From Sulfuriferula sp. (GTDB taxonomy: Bacteria > Pseudomonadota > Gammaproteobacteria > Burkholderiales > Sulfuriferulaceae), in the NCBI GenBank assembly GCA_031291235.1, contig JARLJL010000022.1, positions 482,355-546,354 on the forward strand: DNA of 64,000 nt, read 5' to 3'. The notes below the pieces were generated by a model. It saw only the letters and a list, made by a program, of their open reading frames with translations. It did no database searches and was not told the origin of the DNA. Positions 27,128 to 36,855 of this stretch are shown one piece after another (position 1 is the first letter of the stretch; each line of letters begins with the position of its first letter). Made by a program: the position numbers and the translations under genes.

Positions 27128-27926
27128 CGATTGTCTCCAGCAACGTCCGCAGCAACGCGGTATATCGCCCGTTTAGCCATTTTTTCCGTTCCAGTTCCCG
27201 TATTTGCCATATTCCAATGATGCTGTTGCACAGCATGACCTCATCCGACGCATATAAGTCATTCAAGGTGAGCTGGCCGACGCTCACGGCCAAGCCGAGA
27301 TTAGCCGCATATCCCATGATGCGTTCCCGAGTAACGCCTGCAATGCCGCTATTGCTTAAATCCGGGGTATGCAGCACATTCCCCCGCACCGCAAACAGAT
27401 TCGTCATCGTACCGCCAATAACGTGATCGGTATCGTCCAGCAGCAAGCCTTCCATAATATCAGGATCCTGCCATTCGCTACGCGCCAATACGTTTTCCAG
27501 GCGGTTAAGATGCTTGATGCCCGCCAGCATCGGCTGCCGCGACAAGCGTAATCCGCATACGCGCACTGCCACGCCGTCACGCGCACATTGCGGCGGATAA
27601 ACCGGCAATGGTGCTGCACTAACGATACGAGTGGGTGAGGTAAGCTCGGGCGGCATATAACCGCGCTGTCCCGCGCCGCGGGTCACAATCAGCTTAATCA
27701 CACCCGCATCCGACCCCAGCTGCGCAAAATCCTGCTCGAACAACGTAGCGTCAGGGCAGGCGATACGCAGTCGCGCGCAATCTGAGGCCAGTTTGGCATA
27801 TTGTCTGCGCCAGTTCCCATTCAGCGCGTCGCGCAGCAACAGGGTGCGAAATACGCCGTCGCCATAGCTAAGACCGCGATCCGATGGCTGTATCATGGCA
27901 TTGGCCACACCGTTCACCAGTATCAT
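27120..27926 (-). CDS. pabC: Aminodeoxychorismate lyase PabC
   Basis: 268 residues, a fold-type IV PLP enzyme. It releases pyruvate from aminodeoxychorismate to give p-aminobenzoate for folate. Marks are SYGDGVFRTLLL, the Schiff-base lysine region GIKHLNRLENVLAR, and GGTMTNLFAV. The ATG at 27926 shares one base with the pabB stop (TAATG), so a longer in-frame start inside pabB is rejected. pabB and pabC are thus coupled. Confidence 0.9.
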   Translation of the reverse strand: MILVNGVANAMIQPSDRGLSYGDGVFRTLLLRDALNGNWRRQYAKLASDCARLRIACPDATLFEQDFAQLGSDAGVIKLIVTRGAGQRGYMPPELTSPTRIVSAAPLPVYPPQCARDGVAVRVCGLRLSRQPMLAGIKHLNRLENVLARSEWQDPDIMEGLLLDDTDHVIGGTMTNLFAVRGNVLHTPDLSNSGIAGVTRERIMGYAANLGLAVSVGQLTLNDLYASDEVMLCNSIIGIWQIRELERKKWLNGRYTALLRTLLETIDD

Positions 27927-29236
27927 TATGTCAAACCCAACGCGCGCAATAAACCCTTGGCTTTGGCTCGCGTTTCCTGTAACTCGCGTTCCGGATCGGA
28001 ATCGGCAACAATGCCGGCACCTGCCGAGAATTCCAGGGCTTGCCCGGACAGCATCATGGTGCGTATCAATATATTCAGATCGAAATCGCCATCCAGATTG
28101 ATATACCCCATGCTGCCAGTATAGGCGCCACGCGGGCTTGATTCCAATTCGCGGATAATCTGCATGGTGCGGACCTTGGGGCAACCGGTAATCGTGCCGC
28201 CGGGAAACAAGGCTTTTATTACATCAACTGGCGAAACCGATGCGTGCAGCTGCCCGCTGACAGTGGATTCGATATGATGCACATGCTGATAACTGGCTAC
28301 CGCCATCAGCTCGTCGACTTTTACACTACCCGGCACGCACACCCGCCCCAAATCGTTACGTTCCAGATCGACCAGCATCACATGCTCGGCACGCTCCTTG
28401 GGATGCGCGATCAGATCCCGACGTATTTGCGCATCCTGTACCGCATCCATGTGACGAGGGTGCGTTCCGGCGATGGGACGTGTCAGTGCGCGCCCGGATT
28501 CAACCTGAACCAGACGTTCGGGCGATGAACTGACAATAAACAGCTCATTTCCCAAATTGGCAATGCCGGCAAACGGCGCAGGATTGTTGCGACGCAGCGC
28601 ATGATAAAGCGCAGCTGCGCTATGCCGGTTAGCCATCCGGCCACGCCAGCGCCGCGACAGATTCACCTGAAAAACATCGCCGGCTGCAATATAACGTTGT
28701 ATTTTTGCAATACCGTCAAGAAATACATCGGCAGTTTCTTCTACAAGATCTGCCAGCATGGGCTCGGGCAGCGTCGGCGCCGTAAACGATAAAACGTCAT
28801 CCTGCATTTGCTGCAGCAGGGGAGCGGATTCGGCAAACAGCCATGCTTCGTTATCGCGCTTGTTCACCAGCACCGCAGCGGGAACGCGCATCAAGACGGC
28901 AACGGGGAAATCGCTGTTTGCCGCAGCGCGCTTGGGTACGCTTGGTTCTATTTCGTGCAGCAGTTCATAGCCGAGATACACAAACCAGCCGCCGCGAAAA
29001 GGCAGATGTTGCGTTTCTACAGTGCACTTTGCATGGGATTGTTGCCAGGTCTGTTCGAAGCGTTCAAAGAAAGCCGCACTCTGATCGGCAGCATAACGCT
29101 CCAGTTGCAGCGGATGCGCCATGAGTATGTGCCACCCCTCACCGGCAGCCGTTTCCAGCAATACCGGATAACGTTGCGGATCACTTGCGTGGAGATTGAA
29201 TAGATCGGGAATCGCAGATAAGCGAATAATCGGCAC
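27926..29236 (-). CDS. pabB: Aminodeoxychorismate synthase component I
   Basis: 436 residues, chorismate-binding enzyme. It makes aminodeoxychorismate, using ammonia from a PabA/TrpG glutaminase that is not in this window. The chorismate-binding core shows DVFQVNLSRRW, RPIAGTHPRHMD, HVMLVDLERNDLGRV, FPGGTITGCPKVRTM and AGAGIVADSDPERE. GTG is the start. It follows fabF by 94 bases on the same strand, an arrangement also seen in other proteobacteria. PabB is preferred over TrpE because of the pabC partner. Confidence 0.88.
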   Translation of the reverse strand: MPIIRLSAIPDLFNLHASDPQRYPVLLETAAGEGWHILMAHPLQLERYAADQSAAFFERFEQTWQQSHAKCTVETQHLPFRGGWFVYLGYELLHEIEPSVPKRAAANSDFPVAVLMRVPAAVLVNKRDNEAWLFAESAPLLQQMQDDVLSFTAPTLPEPMLADLVEETADVFLDGIAKIQRYIAAGDVFQVNLSRRWRGRMANRHSAAALYHALRRNNPAPFAGIANLGNELFIVSSSPERLVQVESGRALTRPIAGTHPRHMDAVQDAQIRRDLIAHPKERAEHVMLVDLERNDLGRVCVPGSVKVDELMAVASYQHVHHIESTVSGQLHASVSPVDVIKALFPGGTITGCPKVRTMQIIRELESSPRGAYTGSMGYINLDGDFDLNILIRTMMLSGQALEFSAGAGIVADSDPERELQETRAKAKGLLRALGLT

Positions 29237-29330
29237 GGGGGCGCTTTACAAGCAAAACCGCCGATAATTATTACCGCATGAACGGTGAAAATTAACGACG
29301 GTCTGCATAATGGTACCGATAAAGTACAGG

Positions 29331-30569
29331 TTAAACTTTGCGGAACACCAGTGTACCGTTGGTACCACCGAACCCGAAGGAATTGGATAACGCCACATCG
29401 ATTTTCATCTCGCGAGCCGTATTCGGCACATAATCCAGATCGCAAGCTTCATCCTGACTGAAAATATTGATGGTAGGCGGTGCGACCTGATGATATACGC
29501 TCAGCGCTGAATACACAGCTTCAATCCCGCCTGCAGCGCCCAACAAATGCCCGGTCATGGATTTGGTCGAGCTCACAGCCGCCTTATAGGCATGCTCACC
29601 CAGGGCCAGCTTCATCGCCGCTGTTTCGGCAATATCGCCCAACGGTGTCGAAGTACCGTGCGCATTGATATAACTGACCTGATCGGGGTTTACACCAGCA
29701 TTGCGCAGTGCATTGCGCATGCAGCGTGCAGCGCCTTCACCGCTTTCTACCGGCGCAGTCATGTGATAAGCGTCGCCGCTCATGCCAAAACCAGCCAGTT
29801 CAGCATAGATGCGAGCGCCGCGCGCCTTGGCGTGCTCGTATTCCTCCAGCACCACAACGCCGGCGCCCTCGCCCATCACGAAACCGTCTCTATCCTTGTC
29901 CCATGGACGACTGGAAGTAGCCGGATCGTCATTCCGCGTCGATAATGCACGCGCAGACGAGAACCCGCCTATCCCCAACGGGCTCAATGCAGACTCGGCG
30001 CCGCCGGCTATCATCACATCGGCATCGCCGTACTCGATCAACCGCGCCGAATCGCCGATTGCATGCGTGGCAGTTGCGCAAGCCGTTACCATCGCCAGAT
30101 TCGGGCCTTTCAATCCATACATGATAGACAGATTGCCTGAAATCATATTGATAATTGAAGCCGGAATAAAGAATGGAGATATCTTGCGCGGCCCACTTTC
30201 CAGATAAGTGCTATGGGTTTCTTCGATCAGCGGCAAACCGCCGATACCGGACCCTATACTGACACCAATCTGTACAGCGTTCTGCTCGGTAACAACCAGC
30301 CCTGAATCCTTGAAGGCCTCCATACCCGCCGCCATGCCGAATTGGATAAACAAATCCATGCGACGCGCATCTTTCGGGTTCAGATATTGACTGACATCGA
30401 AACCCTTGACTTCGCCCGCTATTTGCGAGGCAAAGGGACTGGGGTCGAAACGGGTAATACGGGTAATACCCGACTTGCCTGCCTGAATATTTGCCCAGTT
30501 TTCCTGGACACCTATACCGACCGGGGAAACTATCCCCAGACCGGTTATCACAACTCTGCGTTTGGACAA
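29331..30569 (-). CDS. fabF: Beta-ketoacyl-ACP synthase II
   Basis: 412 residues. It elongates acyl-ACP in fatty acid synthesis and makes the step from C16:1 to C18:1. The catalytic Cys ([11 protein letters not shown], near 163) and two histidines ([11 protein letters not shown] and [15 protein letters not shown]) form the KAS I/II triad. It follows acpP by 27 bases, the standard order. Confidence 0.96.
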   Translation of the reverse strand: MSKRRVVITGLGIVSPVGIGVQENWANIQAGKSGITRITRFDPSPFASQIAGEVKGFDVSQYLNPKDARRMDLFIQFGMAAGMEAFKDSGLVVTEQNAVQIGVSIGSGIGGLPLIEETHSTYLESGPRKISPFFIPASIINMISGNLSIMYGLKGPNLAMVTACATATHAIGDSARLIEYGDADVMIAGGAESALSPLGIGGFSSARALSTRNDDPATSSRPWDKDRDGFVMGEGAGVVVLEEYEHAKARGARIYAELAGFGMSGDAYHMTAPVESGEGAARCMRNALRNAGVNPDQVSYINAHGTSTPLGDIAETAAMKLALGEHAYKAAVSSTKSMTGHLLGAAGGIEAVYSALSVYHQVAPPTINIFSQDEACDLDYVPNTAREMKIDVALSNSFGFGGTNGTLVFRKV

Positions 30570-30596
30570 AACAACTCCGGAAAATAGGGAAGGGAA

Positions 30597-30836
30597 TTAT
30601 TTGGCTAGATGGCCATTGACATAATCAATAGCTTGTTGAACTGTGGTGATCTTTTCAGCTTCATCATCAGGGATTTCGCATTCGAATTCTTCTTCCAATG
30701 CCATCACCAATTCCACCGTATCCAACGAATCCGCGCCCAAATCGCCAGCGAATGAAGACTCGGTCTTGACTTCAGCTTCATTAACGCCTAATTGTTCAGC
30801 GACGATTTTTTTGACACGTTGTTCGATATTGTCCAT
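30597..30836 (-). CDS. acpP: Acyl carrier protein
   Basis: 79 residues, acidic, with the phosphopantetheine serine S37 in [13 protein letters not shown]. It carries growing acyl chains for the Fab enzymes around it, and for lipid A and phospholipid synthesis. The ATG at 30836 gives the standard MDNIEQRV start. Confidence 0.97.
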   Translation of the reverse strand: MDNIEQRVKKIVAEQLGVNEAEVKTESSFAGDLGADSLDTVELVMALEEEFECEIPDDEAEKITTVQQAIDYVNGHLAK

Positions 30837-30903
30837 CTGTGTTACTCCCAAGAAATAAAAAAAGCCCTGCTATTCTAACAAAATTCCAAAAATAACCCAA
30901 AGA

Positions 30904-31644
30904 TTATTCCATGTACATGCCGCCATTGACATGCAATGTCGCGCCGGTCACATACCCTGCCTGACTGGATGCAAGAAAACCGACAGCATGCGCAATGTCT
31001 TCCACCTGTCCCAAACGGCCCAGCGGGATGTGTTCCAGCAACGCGCCGCGCTGCGCTTCAGGCAAAGCCCGGGTCATATCGGTATCGATAAAACCCGGTG
31101 CCACGCAATTAACCGTAATGTTGCGACTACCTACCTCGCGCGCCAGCGATTTGGAAAAACCGACCATGCCGGCCTTCGCCGCCGCGTAATTGGTCTGCCC
31201 GGCGTTACCCATCGCACCGACTACCGAAGCGATATTGATGATACGACCGTAACGCGCCTTCATCATCGCACGCAATACAGCGCGAGACAAACGGAAAACC
31301 GATGTCAGATTGGTCTCGATAATGCTGTCCCACTCATCGTCCTTCATCCGCATCAGCAGATTGTCACGGGTAATGCCCGCATTATTGACGAGTATGGCAA
31401 TATCGCCATGATTTTGCTGGATTGCAGCCATTGCCGCATCCACACTGGTCGCATCGGTCACATTCAGCGCCATACCGGCGCCGGCTACGCCTGCCTGCTG
31501 CAAATAGTCGGTAATAGCGGCAGCACCGCTTTCGCTGGTTGCCGTGCCGATCACAACGGCGCCCTGCCGCCCCAATTCCACCGCAATCGCCTGACCGATC
31601 CCGCGGCTCGCACCTGTTACCAACGCTACTTTTTGTTGAGGCAT
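30904..31644 (-). CDS. fabG: 3-oxoacyl-ACP reductase
   Basis: 246 residues, NADPH-dependent short-chain dehydrogenase that reduces beta-ketoacyl-ACP. The cofactor motif TGASRGIG, the NNAG box and the catalytic YAAAKAG (with Ser in NIASVVGAMG) are present. A strong AGGAGG site precedes the ATG. It is 12 bases after fabD. Confidence 0.96.
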   Translation of the reverse strand: MPQQKVALVTGASRGIGQAIAVELGRQGAVVIGTATSESGAAAITDYLQQAGVAGAGMALNVTDATSVDAAMAAIQQNHGDIAILVNNAGITRDNLLMRMKDDEWDSIIETNLTSVFRLSRAVLRAMMKARYGRIINIASVVGAMGNAGQTNYAAAKAGMVGFSKSLAREVGSRNITVNCVAPGFIDTDMTRALPEAQRGALLEHIPLGRLGQVEDIAHAVGFLASSQAGYVTGATLHVNGGMYME

Positions 31645-31656
31645 GAAGCCTTCCTC

Positions 31657-32586
31657 CTAGCCAATCAAGGTTTTGAATTCGTTAATCGCATCCACACTCA
31701 CCAGCGCCGTAGCCGCAACGCGCTCGTCGATACGCTTGGTCAGGCCTGCCAACACTTTCCCCGGACCGCACTCGGCAGCCACGGTCACGCCATCGCTCGC
31801 CATGGTCTGTACCGTTTCCACCCAACGTACCGGGCTGTACAACTGCCGTGCCAGCGCATCGCGAATTTGGTCGGGATTACTGTATGCCGCAACATCCGCA
31901 TTATGTAACACTGGCACTTGCGGCACCTGAATAGCAATATTCGCCAAGGCTGCTGCCAGTTGCTCAGCAGCAGGACGCATCAATGCGCAATGCGAAGGCA
32001 CCGAAACAGGCAAAGGCAGTGCACGTTTGGCACCTTTTTCCTTCGCCAGCAGCATACCCCGCTCCACTGCTGCCTTATGCCCGGCAATTACCACCTGGCC
32101 GGGCGAGTTGAAATTGACCGCTTCCAGCACCTCGCCTTGCGCTGCTTCGGCACACACGGCGCGTACAGTTGCGTCATCCAACCCCAGTATTGCCGCCATC
32201 GCACCTACGCCTTCAGCCACTGCGGACTGCATGGCTGTAGCCCGCAAGCGCACCAGCGGCAAGGCGTCTTTCAGCGTCAACGCACCCGCAGCAACCAGCG
32301 CGCTGTATTCGCCAAGGCTGTGTCCGGCCATCACATCGGGAATACGCCCCCCCTGTGCCAGCCATGCACGATAAGTGGCAACACCGGCTACCAGCATTGC
32401 CGGTTGCGTATTCACAGTCAGATTGAGTTGTTCAGCCGGCCCTTCCGTAACCAGCGCCCATAAATCCTGTTCCAGAATAGCCGAGGCTTCGACGAAGGTG
32501 TCGCGCACTATCGGGAGCATATCCAGACCCTGCATCATGCCGATCGATTGGGAACCTTGACCGGGAAATAAAAAAGCAAATTTCAT
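31657..32586 (-). CDS. fabD: Malonyl-CoA-ACP transacylase
   Basis: 309 residues. It loads malonyl groups from CoA onto ACP. Marks are the N-terminal FPGQGSQSIGM, the nucleophile S90 in AGHSLGEYSAL, and the catalytic His in VPSHCALM. It is 10 bases after fabH. Confidence 0.96.
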   Translation of the reverse strand: MKFAFLFPGQGSQSIGMMQGLDMLPIVRDTFVEASAILEQDLWALVTEGPAEQLNLTVNTQPAMLVAGVATYRAWLAQGGRIPDVMAGHSLGEYSALVAAGALTLKDALPLVRLRATAMQSAVAEGVGAMAAILGLDDATVRAVCAEAAQGEVLEAVNFNSPGQVVIAGHKAAVERGMLLAKEKGAKRALPLPVSVPSHCALMRPAAEQLAAALANIAIQVPQVPVLHNADVAAYSNPDQIRDALARQLYSPVRWVETVQTMASDGVTVAAECGPGKVLAGLTKRIDERVAATALVSVDAINEFKTLIG

Positions 32587-32596
32587 TATTTGAACC

Positions 32597-33556
32597 TCAA
32601 ACCCACTTTAACAAAACCGAACCCCAGGTGAATCCGCCGCCGAATGCCTCCATCAGCACCACGTCTCCCGACTTGATACGTCCATCGCGTACAGCGGTAT
32701 CGAGCGCCAGCGGAATAGATGCAGCCGAAGTATTGGCATGCTGACCCACAGTCACCACCACGTTGTCCATGCTCATCCCCAGCTTCTTGGCTGTGGCCTG
32801 AATGATGCGGATATTGGCCTGATGCGGAACCAGCCAGGTCACATCGGATTTTTGCATGCCGTTAGCAATCAGGGTTTCGTCGACAATTGCATCCAGCGTT
32901 TTTACTGCAATCTTGAATACGGCGTTGCCTTCCATTTTCATCGCCAGCGCGCCTTCGGACCCTGCCGACACACCGCCGTTGACATGCAACAAATCTCGAT
33001 AACGTCCGTCGGCATGCAAATGCGTACCGATTACGCCGGGCGTTTCGCTCGCAGTCAGTATCACTGCACCGGCACCGTCACCCCACAGGATACAATTGCT
33101 GCGGTCTGTCCAGTCGGTAATCCGCGACAAGGTTTCGGCACCGATCACCAGTGCACACTTTGCCTGACCGGCACGGATAAAATTATCTGCAATAGACAAG
33201 GCATAGACGAAACCGCTGCAAACTGCCTGCACATCGAAAGCAGGACAGCCGTTAACGATACCGAGCTTGTTCTGCAACAGACAGGCGGTACTGGGAAATA
33301 CCAGATCGGGGGTGGTAGTCGCTACGATAATCAGATCTATGGCATCGGCAGTGATGCCAGCTGCCGCAATTGCCTGTCTGGCTGCCGCAGCAGCCAGATC
33401 GCTGGTGGTTTCATTATCCGCCGCCAAATGACGCTGGCGAATACCGGTACGCTCGACTATCCACTCATCGCTGGTATCGATTCGTTGCGCCAGCTCATGA
33501 TTGGTCACGATACGCTCCGGCAAATAGCTGCCAGTCCCTTGAATTTTCGAATACAT
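32597..33556 (-). CDS. fabH: Beta-ketoacyl-ACP synthase III
   Basis: 319 residues. It starts fatty acid synthesis by condensing acetyl-CoA with malonyl-ACP. The catalytic triad is C113 ([12 protein letters not shown]), His in [11 protein letters not shown], and Asn in [11 protein letters not shown]. It starts one base after the plsX stop. Confidence 0.96.
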   Translation of the reverse strand: MYSKIQGTGSYLPERIVTNHELAQRIDTSDEWIVERTGIRQRHLAADNETTSDLAAAAARQAIAAAGITADAIDLIIVATTTPDLVFPSTACLLQNKLGIVNGCPAFDVQAVCSGFVYALSIADNFIRAGQAKCALVIGAETLSRITDWTDRSNCILWGDGAGAVILTASETPGVIGTHLHADGRYRDLLHVNGGVSAGSEGALAMKMEGNAVFKIAVKTLDAIVDETLIANGMQKSDVTWLVPHQANIRIIQATAKKLGMSMDNVVVTVGQHANTSAASIPLALDTAVRDGRIKSGDVVLMEAFGGGFTWGSVLLKWV

Positions 33557-34579
33557 CTAGGCAGCATCCTTTTGCAATATAGCCATTTTTTCACTGATAC
33601 GCTGTTGCACGTTGTTGCGCACTTCCCGTGCAGCCTGTTCGATCGCATGTTCAAACGCATAACGATCTGCACCGCCGTGACTTTTCACGACAACGCCGCG
33701 CAATCCCAATAGCGTGGCCCCATTGTAACGACGCGGATCCACACGTTTTTTGAAGGCTTTCAACACAGGGAGCGCCACCAGACCAGCCAGTCGCGTAAAC
33801 AGATTACGGGTAAATTCCTCGCGCAGCATCGTGGAAATCATCTTTGCCAGGCCTTCGGAGGTTTTTAGCGCCACATTACCGACAAAACCGTCGCATACCA
33901 CCACATCGGTGGTGCCTTTGTAAATGTCGTCGCCCTCGATATTGCCGTAAAAATTCAGACCGCTTTGCCGCAGCAAATCAGCGGCCTGCTTGACGATTTC
34001 ATTGCCCTTGATTTCTTCTTCGCCGATATTCAGCAAACCGACACTGGGCGCCTCGCGTTGATCCAGTGCAGAAACCAGCATGGCGCCCATGATACCGAAC
34101 TGCAGCAGATGCTCGGGCGTGCAATCCACGTTCGCTCCCAGATCCAGCACGAAGGTGCGCCCCTTCATGGTAGGCAGTTCGCTGGCAATCGCCGGACGTT
34201 CGATACCCGGCAGCATTTTCAGTACAAATCGCGCAGTCGCCATCAATGCCCCGGTATTGCCGGCAGAAACGCAAGCACCCGCCTCGTTGCTTTTAACCAG
34301 ATTAATGGCTACGCGCATGGAGGAATCTTTCTTGTTGCGCATAGCCAGCGCAGGCGATTCATCCATACCGACCACTTCAGTAGCATGATGAATATGCAAC
34401 CGTGAATCCGGCTTAGCGTGCTGCGCCCGCAATTGCAACTCGATTTCGTCCTGCCTGCCTACCAGTATGATAGTGAGCGCGGGATCGCGCGCCAGGCATT
34501 TTAATGCAGCAGCCACGGTCACAACCGGCCCGTGATCGCCGCCCATCGCATCAATTGCTACTGTTACATCATTTGTCAT
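33557..34579 (-). CDS. plsX: Phosphate acyltransferase PlsX
   Basis: 340 residues. It converts acyl-ACP to acyl-phosphate, the acyl donor for PlsY in phospholipid synthesis. The [12 protein letters not shown] start, [14 protein letters not shown] and [17 protein letters not shown] are diagnostic. The ATG at 34579 is chosen over a TTG nine codons upstream because it gives the family N terminus. It follows rpmF by 82 bases. Confidence 0.93.
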   Translation of the reverse strand: MTNDVTVAIDAMGGDHGPVVTVAAALKCLARDPALTIILVGRQDEIELQLRAQHAKPDSRLHIHHATEVVGMDESPALAMRNKKDSSMRVAINLVKSNEAGACVSAGNTGALMATARFVLKMLPGIERPAIASELPTMKGRTFVLDLGANVDCTPEHLLQFGIMGAMLVSALDQREAPSVGLLNIGEEEIKGNEIVKQAADLLRQSGLNFYGNIEGDDIYKGTTDVVVCDGFVGNVALKTSEGLAKMISTMLREEFTRNLFTRLAGLVALPVLKAFKKRVDPRRYNGATLLGLRGVVVKSHGGADRYAFEHAIEQAAREVRNNVQQRISEKMAILQKDAA

Positions 34580-34661
34580 GTTTGAATTCGTGCGCGATAA
34601 AAACAAAATGCCGCAAGAAATGCTTCTTGCGGCTTACTCGGTCACGAAACGTGCACCGTGT

Positions 34662-34841
34662 TTATTCGCCTTTGGTAGCAACAACCTTACGACCGCGGTA
34701 GAAACCGTTAGGGCTGATATGATGACGCAGATGCACTTCACCGGTGGTAGGTTCTACAGCCAACGGAGGGTTGGTCAGAAAATCATGCGCACGATGCATA
34801 CCACGTTTAGACGGGGATTTTTTGTTCTGTTGAACAGCCAT
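34662..34841 (-). CDS. rpmF: 50S ribosomal protein L32
   Basis: 59 residues ([20 protein letters not shown] ...), basic, with the standard L32 start. The ending ([10 protein letters not shown]) and the absence of the CxxC pairs mark the zinc-free form. It is normally co-transcribed with yceD and plsX, as here (18 bases after yceD). Confidence 0.95.
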   Translation of the reverse strand: MAVQQNKKSPSKRGMHRAHDFLTNPPLAVEPTTGEVHLRHHISPNGFYRGRKVVATKGE

Positions 34842-34859
34842 GTTATTACTCCAATAAAA

Positions 34860-35354
34860 TTAATGTTGCCGTTTCAATGCCGCCAATGCCGCAAATGGGT
34901 TTGGTCGCTCACTTTGCCCTTGCCCGGCCGGAGCCGGGCATCCATCGTTTGGGTGAACTGGCGATACTGGCAAAGCCAACAACACCTCTTCCTCCAACCA
35001 GACCTGCCAATCAAATCGTTCGTCTGCCACCATCGCATCCGCCAATCCGTCTGCTTCCCTGTCCCACGCGTCTAATTCGCGCTCGTCCTGAGCCAGCCAC
35101 ACCTGGCATTCCAAATCCAGATGCCAAAGAAATGGCTGCGCACAACGCTGGCACAACAGCGACAAATCGCCACTTGCCTTGAGCAACAAATAAGGGCGCA
35201 CATCCACATTGCCACTTACCGTATAACTCAAGCCACCGGCGTCGCTCATCACGGCCGCCACCAGCCTGGGCAATTCACCCACAGCAATGACACCGCTTAT
35301 TGTGCTTTTGTTCCGTGCAAAAGCGAGACTATCTATGACTGCCTGTTCCGACAT
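34860..35354 (-). CDS. yceD: YceD/DUF177 protein
   Basis: 164 residues. The DUF177 family (YceD in E. coli, linked in plants to 23S rRNA processing) with two cysteines in LLCQRCAQPF and acidic C-terminal half. The ATG at 35354 is chosen; the in-frame extension upstream runs into the divergent carboxylase gene. It heads the block that runs to fabF. The intergenic space with the divergent pyruvate carboxylase gene is only 54 bases. Confidence 0.87.
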   Translation of the reverse strand: MSEQAVIDSLAFARNKSTISGVIAVGELPRLVAAVMSDAGGLSYTVSGNVDVRPYLLLKASGDLSLLCQRCAQPFLWHLDLECQVWLAQDERELDAWDREADGLADAMVADERFDWQVWLEEEVLLALPVSPVHPNDGCPAPAGQGQSERPNPFAALAALKRQH

Positions 35355-35408
35355 AAGCCGCGCATGATATAATTTTAATCTCGTATTGTCAAAAGAAGGC
35401 TTGGGCGC

Positions 35409-36827
35409 GTGATAAAGAAAATACTTATAGCCAACAGGGGCGAGATTGCCGTACGTATTGTACGGGCTTGTTCCGAACTCGGCATAACCTCGGTCGCAAT
35501 CTACACTGACGCGGATCGCCATGCGTTACACGTCAAAAAAGCCGATGAATCATACAATATCGGCTCGGATCCGGTACAAGGTTATTTAAATGCGCATAAT
35601 ATAGTCAATCTGGCCGTTGCCAGCGGTTGCGATGCGCTGCATCCCGGATACGGATTCCTTTCCGAAAACCCCACCCTCGCTGAAATTTGCGCACGGCGCG
35701 GCATCCAGTTTATCGGCCCGAATGCAGACGTCATCCGCATGATGGGCGATAAGATCGAAGCACGCAAAGCCATGATCAAGGCCGGCATCCCTGTTATTCC
35801 CGGTAGTGAACACAATCTGGAAAACGTGGAAGAAGCACGTCAGCTTGCCAACGGCATCGGCTACCCCGTCATGCTGAAAGCCACCAACGGCGGCGGCGGC
35901 CGCGGCATACGTCGCTGCGATTCCGAAGCCGAACTGCTGAAGAACTATGACCGAGTCGTCTCCGAAGCGGGCAAGGCCTTCGGCAAACCAGAAGTATTCC
36001 TGGAAAAATGCGTGGTTCACCCCAAGCATATCGAAGTTCAGGTCATTGCCGACAATTTCGGCAACACCATCCATTTATTCGAACGCGATTGTTCCATACA
36101 ACGCCGCAACCAGAAACTCATCGAAATCGCACCTTCGCCGCAGCTTACCGAAGCACAGCGCCTGTATATAGGCAAACTTGCCGTACAGGCATCGAAGGCC
36201 GTAGGTTACGTAAATGCCGGCACTGTCGAGTTTCTGCTGGATGCAGACAATCAGTTCTACTTCATGGAAATGAATACCCGCCTGCAGGTCGAACACACCA
36301 TCACCGAAACCATTACCGGGGTCGATATCGTACAGGAACAAATCCGCATTGCCAGCGGTCTGCCCTTGCAATACAAGCAGGAAGACATACAGCACCGCGG
36401 CTATGCCATGGAGTTTCGCATCAACGCCGAAGACCCGAAAAACAATTTCCTGCCCAGCTTCGGGCGCATTACCCGTTATTACGCGCCAGGCGGTCCCGGC
36501 GTGCGTACCGACGCTGCCATGTACAGCGGCTACGTCATCCCGCCCTACTACGATTCCATGTGCGCCAAGCTGACGGTATGGAACCTGTCCTGGGAAAGCG
36601 TCATAGAACGTGGTCGTCGCGCCCTGAACGATATGACCGTGTTCGGCGTAAAGACCACCATTCCGTATTATCTTGAAATTCTGGGTAATGCCGAGTTTCG
36701 CAGTGGCCGCTTTAACACTTCATTCGTCGAATCCCATCCGGAACTGATAAACTATGACGTAGGCCAGCCCCCGGAAATGTTAGCCGCTGCGATCGCTGCT
36801 GCCATCGCATCCCATAACGGATTGTAA
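35409..36827 (+). CDS. Pyruvate carboxylase subunit A (biotin carboxylase)
   Basis: 472 residues. An ATP-grasp biotin carboxylase: N-terminal KILIANRGEIAVRIVRA, the glycine-rich loop NGGGGRGIR, MEMNTRLQVEHTITE and the carboxylation-site RQxx-type C-terminal domain. Because the next gene encodes a carboxyltransferase plus biotin carrier, I read this as the A subunit of a two-subunit pyruvate carboxylase (pyruvate to oxaloacetate), not acetyl-CoA carboxylase AccC. The start is a GTG with AGAAGG upstream. The promoter must lie in the 54 bases shared with yceD or overlap it. Confidence 0.85.
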   Translation: MIKKILIANRGEIAVRIVRACSELGITSVAIYTDADRHALHVKKADESYNIGSDPVQGYLNAHNIVNLAVASGCDALHPGYGFLSENPTLAEICARRGIQFIGPNADVIRMMGDKIEARKAMIKAGIPVIPGSEHNLENVEEARQLANGIGYPVMLKATNGGGGRGIRRCDSEAELLKNYDRVVSEAGKAFGKPEVFLEKCVVHPKHIEVQVIADNFGNTIHLFERDCSIQRRNQKLIEIAPSPQLTEAQRLYIGKLAVQASKAVGYVNAGTVEFLLDADNQFYFMEMNTRLQVEHTITETITGVDIVQEQIRIASGLPLQYKQEDIQHRGYAMEFRINAEDPKNNFLPSFGRITRYYAPGGPGVRTDAAMYSGYVIPPYYDSMCAKLTVWNLSWESVIERGRRALNDMTVFGVKTTIPYYLEILGNAEFRSGRFNTSFVESHPELINYDVGQPPEMLAAAIAAAIASHNGL

Positions 36828-36855
36828 TTCGCTTAAACTTTAGACTGTCTCAATT

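Noticed and set aside
27927-28184. Longer pabC start inside pabB
   Set aside because: The extra residues are an out-of-frame read of pabB; the ATG at 27926 gives the family start and the TAATG junction.
30931-31908. Antisense frame of 325 codons opposite fabG and fabD
   Set aside because: Spans two well-supported genes on the other strand and reads as Arg/His/Cys-rich low-complexity protein.
34842-34859. Possible leader peptide or attenuator before rpmF
   Set aside because: Only 18 bases between yceD and rpmF, no hairpin seen.
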